Shown one piece after another: positions 1-5,024 of a DNA stretch of 5,024 nt. Made by a program: the position numbers and the translations under genes. The stretch's first letter is position 1. Every line of letters begins with the position of its first letter. Under the pieces are notes generated by a model that saw only the letters and a program-made list of their open reading frames with translations, ran no database searches and had not been told where the DNA came from. Source of the DNA: an uncultured Pirellulaceae bacterium (GTDB lineage: Bacteria > Planctomycetota > Planctomycetia > Pirellulales > Pirellulaceae); assembly GCA_934255105.1 (NCBI GenBank), contig CAKQNH010000435.1, positions 1 to 5,024 of the forward strand. The letters run 5' to 3'.

Positions 1-1542
1 GCACTGTTAGGCGTGGCAGCAACCGGCCACGCGACCGCAGGGCTAACGGTACAAGGTAATGAACCGGCAAAACGCACTTCGGAGGCGATCAATATCGGCT
101 CGCGGCGAGAACTGTTTGTCGATCAATATCTCATCGAACGACTCGATGACGTCAGGCTCGAACTCCATCGCCCCACTCGGCGTGAAGTCGTCTTTCGCAC
201 CGACGCTGCGTGGGAGGGAAATGGCAGTGCCTATCAAAGTATCTTCCGCGATGGCGACCTGTTCCGGATGTACTATCGCGGCGGCCATCACGTTGCGTCG
301 AAGGCCTACGAGAAAGAGAAGAACTCATGGGAGACGCTATGTCTGGCTGAGAGTCGCGATGGTATCCACTGGACCCGCCCAGAACTAGACATCGTAGAGT
401 TTAAGGGGTCGACGAAGAACAACTTGATCCTCGACGCGGACATGGTCAGCCAGATCGGCGGCAGCCCCGCTCACACGGCCGTTTTCAAAGACATGAACCC
501 CGATTGCTCAGACGACGAGCGCTATAAGATCGTGATCGTGGGGAGCAAGCCTCGCGGCCTCTATCTGCTCGTCTCGGCGGACGGTGTCCATTTCCAGCTA
601 AAGAGTCCGCACCCGTTTACGACGAAAGGTGCCTTCGATTCACAGAATCTCATGTTCTGGGATTCGGTAGGAAAAGTTTACCGCGAGTACCACCGGCAGT
701 TCGAGCAGGGCGTGCGGGGTATCATGACGGCGGAGTCGCCAGACCCAAGCAGTTTCCCTGAACCGCGTTGGCTCGAATACCCGGACGCGGCGGAGCAGGC
801 TCTGTATACCAATCAGATCCAGCCCTACTACCGCGCCCCGCATATTTTCATGGGCTTTCCCATGCGCTACAACGATCGAGGTTGGTCGCCGTCGATGGAG
901 CAATTGCCTGGGATTGAAGAGCGTAAATATCGTGCCGAGCAGCATCCACGCTACGGCACCACGGTAACGGATGCGGCGTTTATGACCAGTCGCGACGGCG
1001 TGACCTTTTCCCGCTGGGGCGAAGCCTTTATTCGGCCCGGCCCTGCTACTGAAGACACGTGGGTCTATGGCGACAATTTTATCTTTTGGGGTATGCTTCA
1101 AACGAAATCAGATCTCGCAGGCGCGCCTGATGACATCTCACTCTACGCCACCGAAGGCTACTGGCAAGGCAATTCAACCAGTGTCCGCCGCTACACTTTG
1201 CGCCAAGACGGATTCGTGTCCGCGTGGGCTGGCGGAAAAGGGGGTTCGTTGCTGACGAAACCTCTGGTCTTCGACGGAACGCGACTGGAACTGAACTTCG
1301 CCACGTCGGCTGTGGGATCGGTTCGAGTCGAGCTTCAAGATACAGAGGGCAAACCCGTGGAAGGCTTCGCGCTGGCCGACTGCCCAGAGATCTTCGGAGA
1401 CACGATCGCCAGAACCGTCGCCTGGAAAGACACCCCGGATTTGTCAGCGCTGTCCGGCAAGCCCGTTCGATTGCGGTTCGACTTCCAAGACGCCGACATT
1501 TACAGTTTTCAGTTTGTAGACGTTGACGCTAAATCTGGATAA
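1..1542 (+). CDS. Secreted GH32/GH43-like five-bladed beta-propeller protein, 5'-truncated by the window edge
   Basis: The reading frame is open from base 1 to the TAA at 1540-1542. A GTG at base 13 is available, but the four codons before it are open too and the reading ALLGVAATGHA looks like the end of a signal-peptide hydrophobic core with an A-x-A type cleavage site. The true start is therefore probably upstream and the protein exported. Counting from the base-13 codon (509 residues), the N-terminal motif RELFVDQYLI (32-41) is typical of large planctomycete families annotated as GH32 N-terminal-like. It is followed by SIFRDGDLFRMYYRG (76-90) and by three blade-type S-x-DG-x-x-(W/F) motifs: SRDGIHW (114-120), SADGVHF (188-194) and SRDGVTF (326-332). 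Residues about 392-502 look like a C-terminal beta-sandwich. Recognition is from motifs only. Glycoside binding or hydrolysis is inferred from the fold; no catalytic triad can be assigned and the substrate is unknown. It could be a non-catalytic propeller. Confidence 0.8.
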   Translation, partial: ALLGVAATGHATAGLTVQGNEPAKRTSEAINIGSRRELFVDQYLIERLDDVRLELHRPTRREVVFRTDAAWEGNGSAYQSIFRDGDLFRMYYRGGHHVASKAYEKEKNSWETLCLAESRDGIHWTRPELDIVEFKGSTKNNLILDADMVSQIGGSPAHTAVFKDMNPDCSDDERYKIVIVGSKPRGLYLLVSADGVHFQLKSPHPFTTKGAFDSQNLMFWDSVGKVYREYHRQFEQGVRGIMTAESPDPSSFPEPRWLEYPDAAEQALYTNQIQPYYRAPHIFMGFPMRYNDRGWSPSMEQLPGIEERKYRAEQHPRYGTTVTDAAFMTSRDGVTFSRWGEAFIRPGPATEDTWVYGDNFIFWGMLQTKSDLAGAPDDISLYATEGYWQGNSTSVRRYTLRQDGFVSAWAGGKGGSLLTKPLVFDGTRLELNFATSAVGSVRVELQDTEGKPVEGFALADCPEIFGDTIARTVAWKDTPDLSALSGKPVRLRFDFQDADIYSFQFVDVDAKSG

Positions 1543-1594
1543 ACATCCCGAGAAGAGTTGCTGTCGTAGCCGAAGTCGTCGGCGAGTTCATGTA

Positions 1595-1642
1595 CGAGCA
1601 TTCGATTACGAACGGCGTGCTGCTGATGCTCGATCGCGTTCG
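1595..1642. repeat. Overlapping inverted repeats upstream of the TATAAT box
   Basis: There are two perfect inverted pairs. CGAGCAT (1595-1601) pairs with ATGCTCG (1626-1632), and CGAACG (1609-1614) pairs with CGTTCG (1637-1642). The arms interleave, so the two hairpins exclude each other. The set ends four bases before the TATAAT at 1646-1651, where an operator or a -35 region would lie. A regulatory role is inference only; repeats of 6-7 bases also occur by chance. Confidence 0.3.
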
Positions 1643-1651
1643 GAGTATAAT
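1623..1651 (+). promoter_or_regulatory. Candidate sigma-70-type promoter for uma2
   Basis: A perfect TATAAT lies at 1646-1651. At 17-base spacing the -35 hexamer is CTGATG (1623-1628), which matches TTGACA at only three positions, and there is no extended -10 TG. Transcription from it would start near 1658 and give a leader of about 90 bases before the uma2 ATG. Planctomycete promoter consensus is poorly defined, so this is tentative. Confidence 0.35.
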
Positions 1652-1678
1652 TGAGGGTTACTCCCAAAGGGTTTCTGC

Positions 1679-1747
1679 ATGCCAGCGACCGTTTGGATTT
1701 GCCTCGATGAAGTGCACAATCGAATCGGTGTTACCCCAGGAGACTGA
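1679..1747 (+). CDS. Possible 22-residue leader ORF coupled to uma2
   Basis: ATG at 1679 opens a 22-codon frame, MPATVWICLDEVHNRIGVTP followed by G and D, ending in TGA at 1745-1747. Only one base separates this stop from the uma2 ATG at 1749. AAAGGG (1666-1671) lies seven bases before the ATG and could act as a ribosome binding site. The candidate TATAAT at 1646-1651 would place the transcript start shortly before it. The uma2 Shine-Dalgarno lies inside the last codons of this ORF, the usual layout for translational coupling. The peptide resembles no family I recognise, and a 22-codon ORF can arise by chance, so confidence is low. Confidence 0.25.
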   Translation: MPATVWICLDEVHNRIGVTPGD

Positions 1748-1748
1748 A

Positions 1749-2399
1749 ATGTCGACTGCATCTATCCCGTCGCATACTTCCGATCAAGCGTCTCTGTTGC
1801 GAGGCGTTACATGGGACGAGTATGTCCGCTATCGTGACGACCCCGCCAATCGTGGGTTGCGGATGACATACGACAGTGGAGCATTGGAAATCATGACATT
1901 GTCCTACGCCCACGAACTGATCTCGCTGTTGATCCATAACTTCATCACGCTCTGGCAACTGCAACATGAAATTGACGGACAACCGGCGGGGTCAATGACG
2001 TTGAGAAGTCAAGTGTTAGCGCAGGGACTGGAAGGCGATCAGACGTATTACATTCAGCGAGCTAGCGATGTGTTGGGGCGAAAAGAGATTGACGCCGAGC
2101 AAATGCCGCCTGATTTAGCGATCGAGGTCGATCACACGCGCGCGTCGTTACGCAAGATGCCGATTTATGCGAAATTGGGAGTGGCCGAGGTGTGGCGATG
2201 GCGTAACGAGTCGTTAACGGTGCAGCGTTTAAAAAACGGAGAGTATGTTGAAATACCAGAATCGGTAGCACTATTCGGCTTTCCATTGGATCTACTGCGT
2301 GCTGCGATTGCGCGTCGCAACGACGTAAGCCAGACTGTGCTCCTACAAGAATTTCGAAAAAGCATCGAGCAAGATCGCGGTAGTCGACCAAATGCCTAA
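1749..2399 (+). CDS. Uma2-family protein (PD-(D/E)XK nuclease-like fold)
   Basis: This is a 216-residue protein, close to the usual size for Uma2 proteins. I chose the ATG at 1749 because AGGAGA (1738-1743) sits a few bases upstream and the domain begins soon after, at TWDEYVRY (21-28). Recognisable family blocks are YDSGALEIM (41-49), SYAHE (52-56), GLEGDQTYYI (93-102), PPDLAIEVDHT (120-130) and KMPIYAKLGVAEVWRW (136-151). Putative metal-binding and catalytic residues by family analogy are D97, D122, E126 and a lysine near K136. At residue 96 there is a glycine where the family commonly has proline (GLEPD). Uma2 proteins are annotated as putative endonucleases, occur in many copies in cyanobacteria and planctomycetes, and have no settled function. 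The protein has no signal peptide and is probably cytoplasmic. The gene converges on the RidA-like gene with 29 bases between stops, and it looks more AT-rich by eye than that neighbour. Confidence 0.88.
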   Translation: MSTASIPSHTSDQASLLRGVTWDEYVRYRDDPANRGLRMTYDSGALEIMTLSYAHELISLLIHNFITLWQLQHEIDGQPAGSMTLRSQVLAQGLEGDQTYYIQRASDVLGRKEIDAEQMPPDLAIEVDHTRASLRKMPIYAKLGVAEVWRWRNESLTVQRLKNGEYVEIPESVALFGFPLDLLRAAIARRNDVSQTVLLQEFRKSIEQDRGSRPNA

Positions 2400-2428
2400 A
2401 TTCGCGACTTCGCTCGATCGGTTGGCTG

Positions 2429-3625
2429 TTAACTGCTTGGCGTAGCGATCATGTCGATACTGATGCTGCGCTGTGGAATGGCCACACTGGGAACGATAGC
2501 CTTAGAGGCCGCCGGAGGGCGCTGCGGATTGTAATAGTTCGGTCGCAGCTTATTGAGCTGTGCGCTGGCGTCGTCGTCCGAGACGTAATACGTGGCTTTT
2601 ACTAAGTGCTCGAAATCCGAACCACACTGCTCGAGCACCGAAGTCAATTGCTCATAAATGGAATTTACTTGACTCGCCCCATCGCCGGCGGCGGTGGCTA
2701 CCAAGCCGGAGACATAGATTCGCGAAGCACCATGGACGTGTGCCACGCGGCTGTATACGGGCGAAGCCTTCATGCCTGGTGGGGTACTGTAGCTGACCGC
2801 CTCAGTCTGGTTGGCCTTGCCCGCGGCGGCGATTAGTTCGATCTCGATGGGGATTGTCGCCGAGGGCGCCCACTCGACGTAGACGATCGGCGGAACGGTG
2901 TGCCCCTTAAAGGCGGCAGCGATCTCTTCGCTAGCGATGGCCATGTCGCTCATGGGCATGACAAAGCACTTGAGCTGCACGACATCTTGTCTCTTCAGCC
3001 CCAGGTTCTCGAGGGTACTGAGCAGGCTGGCCACGGTGCCGCGAGTGGCTTGGCGGAGGTCGCCGGGTTCTGCCTGGCCCGAGACATAAACCGCGTCGCC
3101 GCTCGGGAGCACGGAGGCCGTCGCCATCTGTCCGCCGCCGGGCAACGTCAGCAGGCGATGGTAGGCCACGCTGGCCGTCGAGGTGGCTGGCAGTGCGGCA
3201 GGTAGGGCGATGACGGCGTCCAAGCCAATGGCAGCGGGCGAGCGGGGCAGGGGACTGACGACGTAAGCCACACTGGGCGCTAGTTCGCCAAACCATTCCC
3301 GCAGCAGCTCCTTGAAGACCGTTGCGGCCTCGGCATCGCGGACATAGACGTTGAGCTTGACCACGTCACTACGCTGCACACTAAACTCGGCCAAGAGCTC
3401 AGCCAACTGGTCCAATACTTGTGCCCCCTGCCGCGGCAGGTCACTGTCCTTCGAATCTTGCGGCACCAATTGTGCTGTATGGAGTAGTGATGCCGCCGAC
3501 AGGCGGACGGCTGCGATGTCACCTTGTGTGCCACGAATTCTCTGCATTTCCTCCGCCTCCAACGAAGCTATCCCACAGACCACACCAAGCGTGGTTGCCA
3601 GATAGATTAAAGTGTTTCGTTCCAT
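2429..3625 (-). CDS. Exported protein with three tandem RidA/YjgF-like domains
   Basis: This 398-residue protein starts at the ATG at 3625-3623. The frame stays open upstream to 4219, but this start has an AGGAG (minus strand, 3640-3636) ten bases upstream and begins a signal peptide: MERNT, then the hydrophobic LIYLATTLGVVCGIA, with cleavage likely near SLEA-EE (21-26). The cysteine context GVVC is not a lipobox. Three RidA-like repeats follow, about 38-142, 155-267 and 287-396. They share the block RSDVVKLNVYV (85-95), RQDVVQLKCFV (212-222) and FEHLVKATYYV (338-348). YVSG occurs in repeats 2 and 3 (180-183, 304-307), and IEIELIA / ISIDMIA close those repeats. Normal RidA is a single-domain, cytosolic, about 130-residue homotrimer that deaminates reactive enamine/imine intermediates. 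Here the three domains could form a one-chain trimer outside the cytoplasm. At the position of the catalytic arginine (PARS in RidA) I read APS, PPIV and PAAS, so archetypal activity is doubtful and the true function unknown. Confidence 0.85.
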   Translation of the reverse strand: MERNTLIYLATTLGVVCGIASLEAEEMQRIRGTQGDIAAVRLSAASLLHTAQLVPQDSKDSDLPRQGAQVLDQLAELLAEFSVQRSDVVKLNVYVRDAEAATVFKELLREWFGELAPSVAYVVSPLPRSPAAIGLDAVIALPAALPATSTASVAYHRLLTLPGGGQMATASVLPSGDAVYVSGQAEPGDLRQATRGTVASLLSTLENLGLKRQDVVQLKCFVMPMSDMAIASEEIAAAFKGHTVPPIVYVEWAPSATIPIEIELIAAAGKANQTEAVSYSTPPGMKASPVYSRVAHVHGASRIYVSGLVATAAGDGASQVNSIYEQLTSVLEQCGSDFEHLVKATYYVSDDDASAQLNKLRPNYYNPQRPPAASKAIVPSVAIPQRSISIDMIATPSS

Positions 3626-3663
3626 GTAAATTCGACTCCTGACAAAGTATGGCGTTTTCAAGT

Positions 3664-3728
3664 AGCGGCGGCCCGGGGGACGCGCGCCTACACAATATAC
3701 ATACTCGATTGGCGACTGCGCCGCCGCT
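3664..3728. repeat. Nine-base perfect inverted repeat upstream of the RidA-like gene
   Basis: AGCGGCGGC (3664-3672) is the exact reverse complement of GCCGCCGCT (3720-3728), with a 47-base spacer. It spans about 39 to 103 bases upstream of the RidA-like start codon. The spacer contains an AT-rich TATATT (minus strand, 3699-3694) that could be a -10 element, though I find no matching -35. The GC-rich composition raises the chance of a fortuitous match. Confidence 0.35.
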
Positions 3729-4095
3729 TGCAAATTTCTGCGAGTTGAGCAGCGGGCAGGAAGCATTCGAACGCAAATGTTTCCGCGGGGAGCCGTCTGC
3801 AGATCGGCTGCCACCAGAGGCAACGAATTGGTTATCATGGTGAGACAAGCCTGAGACCGATTGAACCGCACGAAGTTGGCCCCCAAATAGTGAAATCCTG
3901 GCCATCTGGCTGCATTTCCACAAACGATTGGCGCAGGTTCATCCAGACAACTCCAGGACAAACCATTCAACCCGATGTGAATCCCAATGAAGATTCGATT
4001 TTCTTCGTCCGCTCTGCTGATCGCGTTTGGTACCCAATTTCTCTGGGCGATTTCCACGCTGTTGGCGCAGTCGTCGCCGATAATTGCCACAGGCT

Positions 4096-4130
4096 GGGAC
4101 TCACCCACGCCGTCCCGCTTTCGTAGCGAG
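4096..4130. repeat. Pair of adjacent small hairpins, upstream member of a repeated motif
   Basis: GGGAC (4096-4100) pairs with GTCCC (4112-4116) across 11 bases. Immediately after it, CGCT (4116 or 4117 onward) pairs with AGCG (4125-4128) across a TTCGT loop. The sequence CCCGCTTTCG (4114-4123) recurs exactly at 4188-4197 inside a second hairpin. The function is unknown. Confidence 0.3.
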
Positions 4131-4180
4131 CCGCAGCAGGTCGCGATGCACAAGCCAAACCTATCATCAATTGGTCTCAT

Positions 4181-4207
4181 TTGCAGACCCGCTTTCGCGG
4201 CCTGCGG
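4181..4207. repeat. Hairpin upstream of arsM carrying the repeated 10-mer
   Basis: GCAG (4183-4186) pairs with CTGC (4202-4205) and CCGC (4189-4192) pairs with GCGG (4197-4200), closing a TTTC loop with a small internal bulge. It contains CCCGCTTTCG (4188-4197), identical to 4114-4123. No T-run follows on either strand, so it is not a classical terminator. It lies about 145 bases upstream of the arsM start. Confidence 0.35.
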
Positions 4208-4243
4208 AGGCGACGGCACAGCTCAAAAATCCGATCGCCGACC

Positions 4244-4249
4244 TATAAT
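4244..4249 (+). promoter_or_regulatory. Candidate -10 box for arsM
   Basis: A perfect TATAAT lies about 100 bases before the arsM ATG. No -35 hexamer resembling TTGACA occurs at 16-18 bases upstream and there is no extended -10 motif. If it is used, the transcript would have a leader of roughly 95 bases containing the 4299-4325 inverted repeat. Confidence 0.3.
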
Positions 4250-4298
4250 TACCGCCAGCGGGCACGAAGGCGTCCGACGACCAAACATAAATATTTTT

Positions 4299-4325
4299 CA
4301 CTGCATCTATCGTACCGCGGCAGTG
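4299..4325 (+). promoter_or_regulatory. Inverted repeat in the arsM leader, possible operator or RNA stem
   Basis: CACTGC (4299-4304) is the reverse complement of GCAGTG (4320-4325), with a 15-base spacer that ends in the palindrome CCGCGG (4315-4320, sharing its last G with the right arm). It sits 26 bases before the ATG and between the TATAAT and the RBS, a plausible site for a repressor such as ArsR or for a leader hairpin. No ArsR gene is visible in the window, so the regulator is speculation. Confidence 0.3.
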
Positions 4326-4351
4326 CTTTACAACTAACCAAGGAGCTAACG

Positions 4352-5024
4352 ATGAACCAGAGAATGATTACCGATGATGTGCGAGACCAATACGCAGGCG
4401 TCGCCCAAGGTGAGCTCTCCAACGATTCCCTAGCCGTGCGATCCATCGCCTCAGCGTTCGGATATTCCGAAGATGAACTGAATCAACTGCCCGCCGAAGC
4501 TAATATGGGGCTCTCCTGTGGCAATCCTCTAGCTATGGCTGGACTCCGCGAAGGGGAAGTCGTCGTCGATCTAGGATGCGGCGGTGGCATGGACGTGTTT
4601 TTGGCCGCACGCAAAGTTGGCTCCTCGGGCCGAGTGATCGGTATCGACATGACGGCTGAGATGCTTGTACGAGCTCGCGCCGGTCAACAGAAGCTAGGAC
4701 TGACGAATGTCGAATTCCATCAGTCGACCATCGATCGCCTACCGCTGCCCGACAATTCCGTCGACTGCGTCATCAGCAATTGCGTGATCAATCTGGTGCC
4801 AGACAAATTGGCAGTGTTCCGCGAGATCCTGCGAGTGCTCAAGCCAGGCGGTCGCGTAGCGCTGAGCGACATTGCTCTGAAGCAGCCACTGCCGGCCGAA
4901 GTCAAGCAGAGCGTTGAAGCTTATGTGGGCTGTATCTCTGGTGCAATCCTGATCGAAGAGTATCGAAGCTTAATGGAACAAGCAGGGCTGGTCGCGGTGG
5001 TTGTAACAGACACCGGGGCTGACC
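4352..5024 (+). CDS. arsM: Arsenite S-adenosylmethyltransferase (ArsM-like), 3'-truncated
   Basis: The ATG at 4352 has AAGGAG (4340-4345) six bases upstream. The frame is open to the window end, giving 224 residues and no stop. ArsM methylates As(III) stepwise with S-adenosylmethionine in the cytoplasm, yielding methylated and volatile arsenicals. Sequence support: the ArsM-type lead-in [20 protein letters not shown] (37-56) running into CGNP; SAM motif [10 protein letters not shown] (71-79); the acidic IGID (96-99) after strand 2; ISNCVINL (141-148); LRVLKPGGR (160-168); LSDIAL (171-176); and YVGCISGA (191-198). C56 and C194 are the likely As(III) ligands, matching from memory C72 and C174 of the algal enzyme; the third ligand would lie past the window. 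There is no cysteine in residues 1-55, although many bacterial homologues carry a cysteine pair there. A second in-frame ATG (residue 5) is a weaker start. The gene is divergent from the RidA-like gene; no arsR or arsenic transporter is visible here. Confidence 0.9.
   Translation, partial: MNQRMITDDVRDQYAGVAQGELSNDSLAVRSIASAFGYSEDELNQLPAEANMGLSCGNPLAMAGLREGEVVVDLGCGGGMDVFLAARKVGSSGRVIGIDMTAEMLVRARAGQQKLGLTNVEFHQSTIDRLPLPDNSVDCVISNCVINLVPDKLAVFREILRVLKPGGRVALSDIALKQPLPAEVKQSVEAYVGCISGAILIEEYRSLMEQAGLVAVVVTDTGAD

Larger units (their letters stand above)
1543..1748. other. Intergenic region between the propeller gene and uma2
   Basis: This 206-base gap holds a short hairpin 27 bases after the propeller stop (GCCGA 1569-1573 / TCGGC 1579-1583) with no T-run, so it is not a convincing intrinsic terminator. 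It also holds overlapping inverted repeats (1595-1642), a TATAAT box (1646-1651) and a possible 22-codon ORF (1679-1747). The uma2 frame stays open upstream to an ATG at 1590, but that extension resembles nothing I know and its ATG has no good RBS. Confidence 0.5.
3626..4351. other. Long divergent intergenic region between the RidA-like gene and arsM
   Basis: About 0.73 kb with no gene I can support. The minus-strand frame of the RidA-like gene stays open to 4219, but the extra 198 codons show no recognisable motif and precede a clear signal-peptide start. A plus-strand ORF at 3987-4337 opens with a hydrophobic, signal-like stretch but has no RBS and no family features. The region holds a 9-base inverted repeat near the RidA-like start (3664-3728), two hairpins sharing a 10-base repeat (4096-4207), a TATAAT (4244-4249) and an inverted repeat in the arsM leader (4299-4325). 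The 5' regions of both divergent genes must lie here. Confidence 0.6.

Noticed and set aside
640..1101. Minus-strand 153-codon ORF inside the propeller gene
   Set aside because: It is an antisense shadow of a well-supported coding frame and its translation is Arg/His-rich without motifs.
1569..1583. Hairpin GCCGA/TCGGC after the propeller stop as a terminator
   Set aside because: The stem is only five base pairs and no T-run follows.
1590..1748. Longer uma2 start at the ATG at 1590
   Set aside because: The extra 53 residues match nothing in the family, there is no good RBS before 1590, and the ATG at 1749 has a strong AGGAGA and gives a normal family length.
1749..2399. Uma2 as part of a new defence system
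   Set aside because: No partner typical of defence loci (methyltransferase, helicase, toxin-antitoxin pair, integrase) lies beside it. The neighbours are an exported propeller and a RidA-like protein, and Uma2 genes are commonly scattered as singletons.
2400..2428. Bidirectional terminator between the convergent uma2 and RidA-like genes
   Set aside because: The 29 bases contain only tiny self-complementary pieces with unrealistic loops and no T-tracts.
3890..4126. Plus-strand 78-codon ORF in the intergenic region
   Set aside because: It has no RBS and no known motif, and it overlaps other open frames on both strands, as expected for a stop-poor non-coding stretch.
3626..4219. N-terminal extension of the RidA-like gene by 198 codons (open frame to 4219, minus strand)
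   Set aside because: The extension has no recognisable motif, is rich in Cys, Arg and Pro in a shadow-like way, and would bury a clear signal peptide that has its own Shine-Dalgarno at 3640-3636.
3987..4337. Plus-strand 116-codon ORF with a signal-peptide-like beginning (MKIRFSSSALLIAFG)
   Set aside because: It has no ribosome binding site before the ATG and no family features after the hydrophobic start. Its 3' part overlaps the likely arsM promoter and leader. A conserved homologue would revive it.

Overview
The window looks like a piece of a planctomycete chromosome, probably of the Pirellulaceae or Pirellulales type. This rests on the gene content, not on a marker gene. There is an exported beta-propeller protein of a kind that is abundant in that group, an exported protein made of three tandem RidA-like domains, and a Uma2-family nuclease-fold protein. 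Base composition is moderately GC-rich, and the genes are widely spaced and switch strand often.

Layout: (1) Bases 1-1542, plus strand, hold the 3' part of a secreted GH32/GH43-like five-bladed beta-propeller protein whose true start lies left of the window. The first codons read as the end of a signal peptide. (2) Bases 1543-1748 are a gap with overlapping inverted repeats, a perfect TATAAT box and a possible 22-codon leader ORF. That ORF stops one base before the next gene. (3) Bases 1749-2399, plus strand, encode a Uma2-family protein (PD-(D/E)XK-like fold) with a clear Shine-Dalgarno sequence. (4) Bases 2429-3625, minus strand, converge on it with 29 bases between the stop codons. This gene encodes an exported protein with three RidA/YjgF-like domains in one chain, and all three seem to lack the catalytic arginine of archetypal RidA. 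(5) Bases 3626-4351 are about 0.7 kb of divergent intergenic DNA with several inverted repeats and a repeated 10-mer, and no ORF I believe in. (6) From 4352 to the right edge, plus strand, runs the 5' part of an arsenite S-adenosylmethyltransferase (ArsM-like) gene with a good RBS. It is cut off by the window end.

The genes do not form an obvious pathway. Strands alternate (+, +, -, +) and the products differ: exported carbohydrate-type propeller, nuclease-fold protein, exported RidA-like pseudo-trimer, and arsenic detoxification. The most interesting points are the single-chain RidA-like pseudo-trimer without catalytic arginines, the ArsM with no N-terminal cysteines, the possible leader ORF before uma2, and the structured intergenic region before arsM. 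I see no CRISPR array, tRNA, rRNA or insertion sequence.
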